Assembly: GCA_963989385.1 (NCBI GenBank)
Contig: OZ022500.1
Coordinates: forward strand, 18,490,460 to 18,554,459
DNA: 64,000 nt
Origin: Ctena decussata
Lineage: Eukaryota; Mollusca; Bivalvia; Lucinida; Lucinidae
Reading direction: 5' to 3'
Shown: piece after piece, positions 33,896 through 45,205 of the stretch
How the letters are laid out: every line of letters starts with the position of its first letter
Numbering within the stretch: position 1 is the first letter of the stretch
Program-made: the position numbers and the translations under genes
The notes under the pieces: generated by a model
Database searches by the model: none
Told to the model about the DNA's origin: nothing
What the model saw: the letters and a program-made list of their open reading frames with translations, nothing else

Positions 33896-34334
33896 TTATC
33901 TTATTTCATTTCGCAGATGTAACTTAATTAAACTAATACCACTTGACATCTGCTTATGTGTCTCTGTAATTAGGAATATATCGGAGAACAATAAATTCAG
34001 TCAGAGAAGATGTGGTAGAAGATCAGCCTACCTTAAAGAATATTTTTTTGTCTCGGTCGGACAAATGCAGTGTTCCCTGTAATTTATGATATTTATTACT
34101 GTTCGCTCAAAGGCGGTACTTTTGATATGGGTTATTTCTACTGTACGTTTTGTGTGTTTAAATGTTCTTTTGAGATGGGTTATTATTTCTAACGCACGTT
34201 TTGTGTGTTTAAATGCTATTATTCCATTATTAGTAGTCAGTTCAAGGTTAACTTGATAAAAAAAACTTGTGCTGTTGAGTGGAGGGGGGCGGGTACTCTC
34301 ATATTAAGTCAATTCGGGTATATACCGCGGAAAT

Positions 34335-34335
<1 letters not shown>

Positions 34336-34387
<52 letters not shown>
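34336..34387. repeat. (CA)n microsatellite, about 26 units
   Basis: Uninterrupted CA dinucleotide run. Confidence 0.95.
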
Positions 34388-34389
<2 letters not shown>

Positions 34390-34794
34390 TTTTGTGTGTT
34401 TCCCATCCACTTCACTTTCGTCGAGATTGACAATGATACATCCTCTCCCTTCTGCTGATTCAAGATAAGTGGCGGAAGTATATGCACGCAGTACTCGTTA
34501 ACTGCTTAAGATGTCTTGGCCGACACAGGAACTGACCGGCTCGACATGACTTTAGTTGTTTACTGGGCCTTTAAACCTCAACAAAGTCAACTTAATCCAC
34601 CGTTTTGTCAGTGACAAGTCGTTCCCTAAGATTTAAATCGTACGCAGCACATATACGTATACCACTTTTATATATGAGTGCCCCCCCTTCCCCACCCACC
34701 TCGGGGTACTGCTAAGGGTCCAATAAATCTCAAGGTAGTCAGACGATGCAGGAGGTATATATGGCAAGCCGTTTTACTATTTATAATGCATAGT

Positions 34795-35475
34795 AGATAT
34801 CTTATATGGTATATTAGATCTCTAATATGCCGATTAAGATATCTAATATGCCATATAAGATATCTAATATAACATATGAGACATCTTAAAATTCCATATA
34901 AGAAATTTGATATAAGATATAAAATATCTTATATCGGATATATCTTATTTAATTTTTCATATAACCTTTCTTATATGATATATCAGATGTCTTTTATACT
35001 ATATAGCATATCTTATATGGCATATAAGATATCTTATATGGGATATAGGATATCTTATGTGGAATATGAGATATCTTATTTAAATTTACATATTAGATAT
35101 CTTATATAATATTTCAGGTAACTGATATAGCATATAAGATATCTTATATGCTATATGAGATATCTTATATATTATATAAGATAGCTGATACAGCATATAA
35201 GATATCTTATATGTAAGATTAAAGGAGATATCTCATATCCTATATAAGATATATCCTATATAAGATATCTTATATCCGATATCAGATATATAGGGTATAA
35301 GATATCTCTTATTTTAAATTAGATATCTTAAATGTTATTTAAGATTACTTATATATTTTATAAGATATCTTATTTATTATGTAAGATATCTTATAGATAA
35401 AAGGTGTCTTATACAAAATTAATAAGGTTTTATATAATATATAAGATATGTGATATAATAAATGAGATATCAACA
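34795..35475. repeat. AT-rich palindromic satellite (AAGATATCTTATAT)
   Basis: More than 25 imperfect copies of a 20-25-bp unit built on the palindrome AAGATATCTT with ATATGGCATAT or ATATCCTATAT linkers. Both the repeat and many units are self-complementary, so the whole 680 bp can fold in many registers. No coding content. Confidence 0.85.
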
Positions 35476-36873
35476 TTCCAGAATAAATAGTAAAATGGCT
35501 TGCCATAGGTATAGTTTATTTTCATGGAAGTTATCCTGTGACACATAAACATTTCTTGGGTACCATGTGCCTCCTCGGCCACTAATAAAACGTCTTTTCC
35601 GGGTGGCCTTGTAGCTCTTTTTTGATACCGTCTCATGACACTATATAGGAATGGACATTTCAAGGCACAATTTAAGTGTTTAAACTGTTAACTTACAGTT
35701 GATTTTACCTTATTTTAGCTAGTGCTGTGCCGTGTGGCGGCCGTAAAACCCGTACATCATCTATAGTGCAGATTATATTTTGTTTTCGTCCTTTGAGATA
35801 AGGACCCTTTTTGATAATAATCAGTCATTGAATCGACTGCCGTATTAAAATTAAGAAAATACAGTATGCTTTTCTAAGGTTTCTTCACCAGATATTGTCA
35901 GAGTCACTGAAGAGGCTTTATTAGCCGAAACGACGTAGTCTCGCCCATGTAACTTCTTCTGAATGTATTCTCTGCTCTTGAAGGAACTCTTACAGATTTT
36001 GATTTCACCCCTACCTTCCTACTGGTACGCAAACTGCTATTGAACTGTGGTCGAACAGTAGTTTTTAGTTTAAACAAATAGCGAACTTTTATTGTTTAAG
36101 GGAAATGATTTTGACAATTGCTAGATCTTATCTGAACACAGAAAAAAATATTGATCTTCTTTCGTCTTATTGCGTAAAGTTAAATGGACTAAACGGAAAA
36201 GACATTCCGCATGCTCCTTTTTCTTCGTTTATTACAATAAATTTATTAATCTGAATGAGATAATGAGTAGCAAGTGGACAAAAATATTAGCACCGCTCCT
36301 TACATATATATCACCATGCATATTTCAAAAAGCAACTGGCAAAAATTGTGTCATAAAATGAAAAATATTAGTACTATTTGTTATTTTTTCAACAAAGGGC
36401 ATTAAAACTGTTACAAAATATAAAGTGTCTCGAACTGACATATATAAATTTATCAATACGACATATTCAACTATCTGAACGAAACATGATTTTCTCTTGC
36501 TTGATATTTTATATTTTTGAAGGAAATAATACAATCATTCTACCCCGAAGACAGAAAGTGATCTGTGAAGACGCAAAATCTTTTCGCGCAAAATGGTAGT
36601 TTTTAATTAAAAGCAAAAATATTGCCACAACACATATATGGCTATATACTTTCGGATCATAGTGAAATACTTTTTTATCAAAATCAGATAATCATTTGCC
36701 AAACAAGAAAAAGTTAGACGCACTGTTTTCTTTTATTTGTCTGTCAACATTAAATTGAGGCTAACCGTGAAAATAATGATCTAAACGCACTATGTTTTAA
36801 CGTTATTAATATTATCGCAGTCAAGTCACTTATTTCTGGCATTTTCGTGAGAAAAACATATTTTTCCGGCAGT
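35476..36873. other. Unannotated spacer
   Basis: No gene recognised; AT-rich sequence within the inverted pair. Confidence 0.4.
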
Positions 36874-37150
36874 TTTATGTAGCAAGTGGTGGCGTATATA
36901 CGCTTCCGTATAATACTCGTAGTTTTCTTTATACTTTGCTCGGATTTGTGCGGAAAACTACTGCATATCGTGGAAAAACTTTTAAATAAGCAGCTTTTGC
37001 CTCGTATAATGAGGAGGTATGTGCACTTTATTGTATGGAAATCGGATGGGTATTAAGAAAAACATTAACAAAATTTAATACCTGTTTTGCCCGAATACCG
37101 GCACAAGATTCCGTGAGCCCTATCATCCATATTATGATTTCCGCCTTGCA
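36874..37150 (-). repeat. Right arm of the inverted pair
   Basis: Inverted partner of 31615-31860 plus 32595-32630. It lacks the satellite palindrome and so shows the empty site (CTACGAGTATTATACGGAAG on the complementary strand). The 36-bp block 36874-36909 is identical to 32595-32630 and contains the palindrome GCGTATATACGC. Confidence 0.75.
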
Positions 37151-37210
37151 CATCAGAAAGTCAGTGAAGATACCTAGTAAAGCCCACATCTACAAAGCAC
37201 AACCCCACCA

Positions 37211-37496
37211 GGCCCCGAGGTTATAAAACGTTTTTCATTCCCGACTCAGCTGAGTATGAAATGTTCTCTTCTGATAAATATGAAAATGCCAACTAATGTT
37301 GGCATTTTCATATTCATAAGCAGAGAAAATTTCATACTTTAGTTGGCATTTTAATATTCATCAGCAGAGAAAATTTCATACTCAGATAATTGATCAAGAA
37401 AACAACTGTACTTATCAGTAATTTGCTGTTTATAAGCAGGAAAAATTATATGCTCAGCTGAGTTGAGCATGGAAAAAGTTTCATAACCTTGGAGCC
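37211..37496. mobile_element. Family B MITE (CCCCGAGGTTATAAAAC), diverged copy
   Basis: GGCCCCGAGGTTATAAAACG at the left; the right end reads TTTCATAACCTTGGAGCC. The interior repeats TTGGCATTTTAATATTCAT words and AGCAGAGAAAATTTCATACT in both directions. Confidence 0.75.
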
Positions 37497-37665
37497 AGGA
37501 CAAAACACGCAGGAGAAGAGGGAAACACAGACCAGAACAGGGAACAGAAAATTCCAACACTAGGCACACCCAGCCCAATAAAGAGAAACTTCACACCAAA
37601 ACAACACACATCAAAGGCCATTTATAAAACACATGAAACATTAACCCGAGTCTTCTCTGACTGAC

Positions 37666-37750
37666 AAAAGCCTTTTGATAATTTTCAGTTGGTGGCTTTT
37701 AGCATTTTTTAAGCTAAAAGCCGCCAATTAAAAATATCAAAAGGCTTTTA
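37666..37750. repeat. Hairpin of AAAAGCCTTTTGATA arms
   Basis: AAAAGCCTTTTGATA pairs with TATCAAAAGGCTTTT, and inner TTGGTGGCTTTTAGC with GCTAAAAGCCGCCAA; loop ATTTTTTAA. About 38-bp arms. Confidence 0.75.
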
Positions 37751-37799
37751 TTTGAGAAGGATGGGATTAAAATATATAATACACCTATTTTACCTATTT

Positions 37800-37870
37800 T
37801 CTATCCTCCCCTCCCCCCCACCCCCCCCCCCCCCCCACACACACACACAAACACTCGCGCGCGCGCACAC
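37800..37870. repeat. Low-complexity C-run, (AC)n and (CG)n
   Basis: Poly-C with interruptions, then ACACACACAC, then CGCGCGCGCG. The alternating CA/CG portion is Z-DNA-prone. Confidence 0.85.
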
Positions 37871-37956
37871 AAAACAAAAACAAGATCCAAATTAGGGTAC
37901 AGCTACACAATGACCACAATGCTAGAAATACAACAAATAAGGATCCGCATCAGAGG

Positions 37957-38207
37957 CGGGGGTGGATGCGGTCGGGCAATGGTACTGGATAACTTTCAGT
38001 ACCGGGGCTATTTACTAATTTGGATTATAGTAAAGCAAGGGCCTACTGTGCTTGCAGTAGGTGCTGAAGGGGGTTGTTTGGACGTTTATTATCTCGCCTA
38101 TCCTATCTCTTTTCTTTCTCCTTCTCTCTGGGGGACGGCTCGGTATAGACTGAAATACTGTCTCAAAGGGCCGTAAAACTCAAAACAACTAACCACCAAC
38201 CAACCAA
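37957..38207 (+). mobile_element. SINE-like retroposon, family S4, with 11-bp duplication
   Basis: CGCATCAGAGG flanks it exactly (37946-37956, 38208-38218). Head GGATGCGGTCGGGCAATGGT, internal hairpin GCCTACTGTGCTTGCAGTAG, TC-rich stretch, tail AACTAACCACCAACCAACCA. A second copy is at 12888-13114. No convincing A/B boxes, so the source RNA is unclear. Confidence 0.82.
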
Positions 38208-38218
38208 CGCATCAGAGG

Positions 38219-38949
38219 TTCCGGCCCTGGAACAGTAGATAAGGTAAACCTGAAAAGTTAGATGACAAACAAATAAAGTTTAGGCACTCAAATCATCGAC
38301 TTATTACTCTTATAAATTCAGTTCAATTGCTTGACTGGTAATAACTTCTAAAAACTCATAAAAAGCTTTGAAAAGATCAGTAAACTGGCGTAAAATCCGG
38401 TAACAATGATCTACAGTAATTGGGTAGTCATCACCGTAAATCTAAAAGTTAATAAGCAATTTTCACTTTGGAATGATTCATTTACTACTGCGCAATTCTC
38501 AGAAAGTATCTAGCATTGTTGAAACAATGGAATGAAATGGAGTGTAATGAAATGGACTGGACTGGCAGGGATCACTGGTTTGGCATGGCCAACTGACTTT
38601 CTATCACAGGGCTACGTAGCGGGAAATGAAATATTCCAAATGATGTTTGTTTGATTGGTTGAAATTTAAGAGAACAACAGATGACAACTGATGTCATAAC
38701 GGTGTTTTATTCTCAGCGTAGACCAAATATTTTAATGAGTGTGTAAGCATTCATATTTCACAAACACTAACGATTGTAACTTCCACGTGTTCATATATAG
38801 AGGAAACATGTGATCTTAGTCATAGTTCATATTCAAAAGTTCCTAGACGTCTAAAAACATTTTCTTTATGTATTAGGTCAATGTAATATCCCGATTTTAC
38901 ACCCATTGGACAAATAATGACGAAAAACTGCGAGAATCTCAAGAGAACT
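38219..38949. other. Unannotated spacer
   Basis: No gene recognised; short GGAATGAAATGGAGTGTAAT repeats near 38528. Confidence 0.4.
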
Positions 38950-39194
38950 GGCCCCGAGGTTATAAAACTTTTTTCATGCTCAACTCAGCTGAGCATGAAA
39001 TTTAAAATGCCCATTAATATAAAAATACCAAGAAATTCAGCATTTTTCAGGCTCAGATAAGCCAAGAAGGCTATTTTTTCTACTCATAAATATTAAAATG
39101 CCAACAATTGTTGGCATTTTAAAATTTATGAGCAGAAAAAATATTTCATGCTCAGCTGAGTTGAGCATGAAAAAAGTTTTATAACCTCGGGGCC
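38950..39194 (+). mobile_element. Family B MITE, copy 1 of a close inverted pair
   Basis: Long inverted termini, GGCCCCGAGGTTATAAAACT plus CATGCTCAACTCAGCTGAGC, at both ends. Nearly identical to 39284-39526 in opposite orientation (about three substitutions and one 2-bp difference in 243 bp). Confidence 0.88.
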
Positions 39195-39283
39195 TGGTAA
39201 CTGAGGAAATAGCAGAATGTTTGCTGCTGTCTCCAAACTGAGGTTATAGTGTTATAGAGTTGGTAACCCTATGAAGAAAGACT

Positions 39284-39526
39284 GGCCCCGAGGTTATAAA
39301 ACTTTTTTCATGCTCAACTCAGCTGAGCATGAAATTTTTTCTGCTCATAAATTTTAAAATGCCAACAATTGTTGGCATTTTAATATTTATGAGCAGAAAA
39401 AATAGCCTTCCTGGCTTATCTGAGCCTGAAAAATGCTGAATTTCTTGGTATTTTTATATTAATGGGCATTTTAAATTTCATGCTCAGCTGAGTTGAGCAT
39501 GAAAAAAGTTTTATAACCTCGGGGCC
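39284..39526 (-). mobile_element. Family B MITE, copy 2 of a close inverted pair
   Basis: Reverse-oriented twin of 38950-39194, 89 bp away. CTGG at both outer sides of each copy may be a short target duplication or part of the terminus. Confidence 0.88.
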
Positions 39527-41860
39527 TGGCCTTGCACTTTTACAGGGAATGATCTGCTCCCGCTAAGGAAGCAAATGTCCCTTTATGTAAGAATGCCATC
39601 CTAACGGAATGTAGATTATCTCATCTAGTTCATTCTATATCAGATTTTAAACTATGCCAAATTACCTTGGCGTCTTCATCTCTGTCGACAAAAGAAAAAT
39701 GTTAGCAGGTGTTGGTATTTTGATCAAGTATGACAATATGCCAATTAAATAGCTAAATTGGCTAACTTTTTAAAGACCATTAATTATCTAATGGAAATAA
39801 TGACCAACTAGATAAACATAAATCCGGGTACTGACACTGTACGTATAAAACCAATATTGGTGCCATAAACAGAAAGCTTGGATGCAATGAATTATCTTTA
39901 ATTCATACATAATAATCTCATCAGATTCTACGCTTTGTATATCTTTGCCTACTGGAGTATATAAAAAAGATATTTACATGTTTGTCCAAGACTTCGGTAC
40001 AAAACCGTAGAAAAATGTATCCCCGAAGAGTTTAACTAATGATTTGGAAAATCTTTGATAACCATTTTTCTGTTGCCCAAACTAACAAAATAATTGATTT
40101 TAAAGTGGTTTATAGTCTAGTAGACTTTCAGGAACTGTCAAATGATATCCTTGATTTGATCTTAATTATGACGTAAATTAATTGAGGCCATGCCCTGTGA
40201 AGTAAGATATCTTCTTGATTAGAACAGAATATAGTACTAACTCGTGTATGGCTAATTACGTAAAGCCGCCTACTCTGATAGAATGCCAACAAAATATGTC
40301 TTTTATTAGCTAGCGAGTGCCGTTTGTTGAAAGCACAGAACAGTATTCTGAACAGTCAGGTTAATTACGGACCATTTAACAATTTATATGAAATGTATGT
40401 CTCACGTTTCGAGACAAATCTTAATATACTGAAAACAAAACTGGCATAGATTTTTCACGAAGTCTAAGATAAAGAACAATATTTCTAATATTATTATTAT
40501 TATTCTGTCACATGCAAGATGACATACAACCTTGTGAACTAAACTGTTAGCAGTTTTCATCATTCCACTTTGACCGAAAACTCCACAAACACTGTGAAAC
40601 GCTGAATGCGCAGGCGCTTTTATTTTTTTACACTTTATGATTTGCCTTGTAAATGCAAATAAGAACCTCTATGAGCCCTCTGACATTTTACCAGCAATTC
40701 AAAGAAACTATGATAAGATTATTAAAGATTTTGTGTCTTTGAAATTGTCTCCCCTGCACTTAAAAGTGCGACAAAACATTTACTCCGATTAACCAGTACG
40801 TTTCAATAAAATTTTCGTGTTTAATTCATGGATCTCCAGACAATGGTTCATGATGAAAAATTTGAGCAAACTGGTTCATTGTCCGTAGTACATCACCTTG
40901 CATTGTCCATGAGTTTTTCAGCGCATAGCATGAAAGTCAGAGTCAAGTGTCCTGAAAAGTTATATTCCAAGCCTTGTGCTTCACAGGTCATCCCTTTGGA
41001 AGCAGCGATCGGACCGTTTTCGAAACAACTAGTGCCTGGTAAACATCTCATGACTTGAGCACATGGGCTGACAACTTGAGTGAAATACGAGTCTTCAAAA
41101 AGCACCTCAAACTGGCACATTCAAATTTTGACCCCTCATTTACACAAACCAGTCTGGAAATATTAATCTCGCAATTATTATTGTGATATTCATTTTCTGA
41201 ACTTCGAATACTTTCAATCAGTTTGACACAAAATAGAATTGCCAAAATCTCAATTCAGGTCAAAGAACACATGTATTGAAAGTACATGTAACGTTTCTTT
41301 TTTGTTCAGTATATTTGCTGTCTATGCATACTCATAACTACCTGACTTATCAAAGCAGAGTTAAAACGAGTATTGTGAAACAGCAACAATATATTTCCAG
41401 TACATTTATTGATAAAGCCTACATTACTCCATACAGGCATTTACCAACAGGGCTAATCTGGGACCGTATTTATAAAACGACTTAAGTGGTTGTTGTGCTG
41501 TTGCTAAGGCTAAATTTACAATTATAAAATTAGCTCTGGAGCAACAGTCTGAAAAAGACTGTGAGTTAAAGTAGACTGATGTTTAAATCCATTTTGCGCT
41601 AGCAATCTATTGTTTAGTTCCATTTGCGTTTCTTTGGCTGTCTTGGACAACCTGTGCTTTGTGGTTGAAGTCTTCCTTTATATTTTCACTGAATTTGACA
41701 AGCTGTAAAGCCATGCCCTTGGGATTTTAGCCCATTTATGCCCATTAGATTGTTCTAGCCTTATCAAATGGATGATTCCATTTGTCAAATAAGAGCTGTC
41801 GGGTTTAGTGTATTTGTATCAGTTTTTATTTCATTTTAAGAAGAAATGCCCATTTATCTT
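39527..41860. other. Long gene-free spacer
   Basis: No convincing exon. A (TTA)5 run lies at about 40489-40504. Two overlapping frames at 40828-41120 lack recognisable domains. Confidence 0.4.
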
Positions 41861-41932
41861 ATGCAAATAGTGCAGACCCTGATCAGACCCTGCATTTTGC
41901 AGCGTCTGATCTGGGTCTGTACTGTTTGCATA
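41861..41932. repeat. Short hairpin repeat, family H
   Basis: ATGCAAATAGTGCAGACCC / GGGTCTGTACTGTTTGCAT; apical stem AGACCCTGC/GCAGCGTCT. Confidence 0.75.
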
Positions 41933-43335
41933 TGTCCTATTTATTCCTGGGTTAAGACTTTAATAATAATTACGCATGACATTGTTCTTGATAAGAATTG
42001 ACACATACATGTGTACGCAATTTTGATTATTACTTAGTAACAAGACTGAAAACATAAGATATTATTACTTATTAGTTGACGCCGCCTGCTAAATTAAAGT
42101 TTGGAAGCAAAGTCATCGGTAATAATTAGCTGTAGCTACTTAAATAGCTGAATAACACTTTGACAGATGACAGAAGCACAGTCTGAAACTATTTGAAAAG
42201 TGAACCAAAATCCAGAAAAGCAATATCATTTTTTTGTGAAATACAATACTCACGTTTAGTGGTAACTTATCAAAATTTACCTGCCAAGGTCGCTAGAAAT
42301 TAGATACACCCCACCAGATGTGGATCTCAAATGACGAAACCTACTGAAGGTTTTAAGTGCACTATGTTTCTACCAAGCGAACTGTCTGTATGATGGATAC
42401 GAAAGCCCCGAATAGATATATATATATATATCAGAAACAAAACCAGCTTTTCCAAGGACATCCTTACCTAGCTGATCCCGATTTTGATCCCCCCCCCACC
42501 CCCCCCCCCCAAACAAAAAAGGTCAACTACGTCATGTTGAGCATAGCATTAGATCTAGTACACACTTTCTTCCTACAACGCATACTAAACGATAATAACT
42601 ATTTCTAGCAGTTTGATCCAGGTATACAATGTCTGCTCAGACCTGTTTGTCCGAGTATTTAGGGTCATTACAGTAATTGATAATAAATAATATCTGATCA
42701 AGAAAGAAATTAAGTATTGGTGTGCGAGAAGTGAATGAGAGATGTAAATTTCTTTTGACAGAAACTGAGATATTACAATAATATATATATATTATACAGA
42801 TATGATACAGATTGTAAGGTATGAAAGTGGGATGGCCCTCCCCGATCCACTTCATACCTATTGACGGGGAGAATAAACGGGGAACTACTATAGGCTCCTC
42901 AAATAATAAAAAAAGATAATAATAATAACTATTTTTTAAAACAGTTCTCGGTTAAATTTGTGACCTAAATCGTAGAAGACAAGTGACCTACGTCACTCGA
43001 GGAAATGGCGATGCTGTTTGTGATAATTAAGCTAACGTGCTTGTTGCGTCAACAGCCAGGTTTAAAGTGTATATATATTAACAGCCTGACCTACAGATTA
43101 GAATGAAGATGTTTTGGGTGAAAAGAAACATGTCCTAAATGGAGATCATCATTTAGAGGAGAGTATTTTCTCTTTAGGTATTTCCCTCTTATATAGTTCC
43201 TATATCAGAAGGATTCATCTTCACGAACAGTTACAACTGTTTTTTTTTTTTTTTTTTTTTTTTTTTTGGAAATTAAAGGCAAAAAATGTAGAGTGTCCAT
43301 GAACTTTAGTGTTTAATACATAAGCACCATATAAT
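41933..43335. other. Gene-free spacer with simple repeats
   Basis: (AT)n at 42417-42431 and 42781-42795, an interrupted poly-C run at 42489-42510 and a 28-base poly-T at 43240-43267. No gene recognised. Confidence 0.5.
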
Positions 43336-43491
43336 TCAACCGCGACACGAGAAAAACAACGAAGTGGTTGTGCGCCCAGCGCTGACAGATCAGCCTGGGC
43401 CTCCGTCCAGTCTGATCAGAGTATTTCCTCAGGCTGATCTGAGTGCGCTGGGCGCACAACCACTTTCCTGGGGTTCACGTGTCGCGGCTCA
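43336..43491. mobile_element. Palindromic MITE, family A, copy 8 (centre deleted)
   Basis: Termini CCGCGACACGAGAAAA and TTCACGTGTCGCGGCTC; only 156 bp because about 80 bp of the centre, including the GTAGCT palindrome, is lost. Confidence 0.75.
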
Positions 43492-43915
43492 ATTTATTTG
43501 ATGAGGAACAAAAACGTTGTTGACGTGAAACCTTTGATTTTATGCTAACTGTAAATTCAGCATAGGCATTAATTATCAACTTTCATATGTAAACGTTGCT
43601 TAGCAACTTTGTGACATATTCATCTGAAAATGAAAATACCGAAATACGTAGACAATAAAGGAAAATAATCGATAAATATCAAAACATTACTTGAATCACG
43701 TCATTAGAAAACGGTAAAAAATAATAAAATAATGAAAAAAAAAATAAGTAAAAAATCAACTCATATATCATAGGATAACACAAGTTTATTCGGCATTTTA
43801 CACATATACATACATTTATAGCCACACAAAACAGTAAATAACAACAGTGGAAGACCTGATTACTCATAAACATTTCCTGAGTAGAAACTGAGTATTCCTA
43901 TCTATGCTTGTCATG

Positions 43916-44184
43916 GGAATCAGTCCACAAGTATTTCCCTTGATTGGTTGAACACTTTCAAGATATACTTTCGCACAAATAGCTCCCTGGTTCATTGGTT
44001 TCTAAGAAGGCCAGTTTGACTGAATATCCTGCTTGCTATAGCAAACGGAAAAGAGCCTTGGATATGCTTCTTGAAAATATATAATTAGTTCAGAATCCCC
44101 AGCACTGGGGGTAACTAGAGGAACCGAATCACACCCTTCATAGGTGCCCCTACAACGGCAGTTTGTCTCATAAGTTGACGGGTC
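43916..44184 (+). repeat. Left copy of a 269-bp direct repeat pair
   Basis: Starts GGAATCAGTCCACAAGTATT and ends TAAGTTGACGGGTC. Matches 51067-51335 along its whole length with about 10 differences. No inverted termini; encodes nothing recognisable. Confidence 0.85.
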
Positions 44185-44527
44185 TCGTGCCTAATATAGG
44201 GTGGGGTAATTATTTATACTTTCAGTTTGTAAAGTCATATTCGCTGATACAGTCCTAGGATTTGGCACTTTGGCACAGATACAGCATTTCTCCTACATTT
44301 AAAGGCGTTCTACAGGCAGTGAGTATTTTTATTTTAATTTTTTGAATAAATTGGACTTTTAAGACAGAACCGTTAAAATTGGCCAATATTGACACGGGCT
44401 CCCTAATGGAACTTGAATGCAGTCTGGATTTAGAGGCCATAAGGTATTCCTACACTTGTTTGTGTTGGTAGCCTCATTCTGAGAAGTCAGTATTGAGGGC
44501 TTTTGTGAAAAATACCAGAATCTGTTT

Positions 44528-44848
44528 GTGGAACATAGCGCTCGGGCCGAAAATGGAGAATGCTTGCTATGGGCGCGGAAAGTGCAGAAAAATGGCTATG
44601 GCGCTGTGAAATACAAGTGCCCAGTAACTGGACCACAGCTCACAGATTGTTTCATGGTTTTCACAAGGCATTTGGATATTGGTGACAGAGATATAAGCCA
44701 CCTCTCTCTCAGTGCCTTGTGTGTACAGTCAGACCATTTGTCGGCCAAGCCCCATGAACTCAACTGTGAGCGAATCAAGTGTGTCAACCGTGGCAAATGT
44801 CAGAGTCATGGGGAATATCCGCTGTGTTTATTGCACCTTAAATTATAA
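44528..44848 (+). CDS. His-Me finger (zinc-loop) homing-endonuclease-like frame, probably decayed
   Basis: About 106 codons from a GTG codon; the frame is open upstream without a clear Met. Numbering from 44528: ENGECLLW (9-15), GYGAVKY (23-29), DISH (55-58), a Cys65-x4-His70 pair, N79, and a second zinc cluster Cys85-x5-Cys91-x2-His94-x5-Cys100. Order and spacing match the zinc-binding loop of I-PpoI-type endonucleases (Pfam zf-His_Me_endon). His58 would be the general base and N79 the metal ligand. In the family DISHLCHN is usual; here it reads DISHLSLS, so the Cys zinc ligand two residues after the catalytic His is lost. It lies between two direct repeats next to a Mutator-like transposase. 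Function in bivalves is unknown; this copy is likely inactive. Confidence 0.6.
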   Translation: MEHSARAENGECLLWARKVQKNGYGAVKYKCPVTGPQLTDCFMVFTRHLDIGDRDISHLSLSALCVQSDHLSAKPHELNCERIKCVNRGKCQSHGEYPLCLLHLKL

Positions 44849-44889
44849 AAAAAAATATACACTTATCTGTACACTCGTGTGTAAACCTT

Positions 44890-45205
44890 TGCAAACAGTG
44901 TAGATCCAGATCAGCCTTTTCGGTACACAAGTTGTCGTCTTGGAATTTGTATGGCATATGGCGCCACTGTCTTGTCTGGGAAGAGGAAGCCACCTTATGG
45001 TGTGGGATCCATATCTGAACCTAAGACTCATAACCTGGGATCTGTATCTTGACCAGTTACAGTAATTGTCCTAAAAGTGGTTGAAAGCTGGTCTTTCTTA
45101 AAGCTATAAAATGGCTTAGTACTGGCGGTCTGACAAAATGGCAGATCCTGATCAGATTGCTCGTAAAGAAGCAGGCTGATCTGGGTCTGCACTTTTGGTT
45201 GTTGT
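44890..45205. repeat. Two partial family H hairpins
   Basis: 44890-44917 is a half copy (GCAAACAGTGTAGATCCAGA). 45138-45196 is a full but diverged hairpin with apical stem ATTGCTC/GAAGCAGGCT flanked by GATCCTGATC / GATCTGGGTC. Confidence 0.6.

Noticed and set aside
34205..34487. Thr-His / Cys-Val repeat frames at the (CA)n run
   Set aside because: Dinucleotide repeat translation only.
40828..41120. Two overlapping frames as a candidate host exon
   Set aside because: No domain, splice signals or codon pattern that favour either strand.
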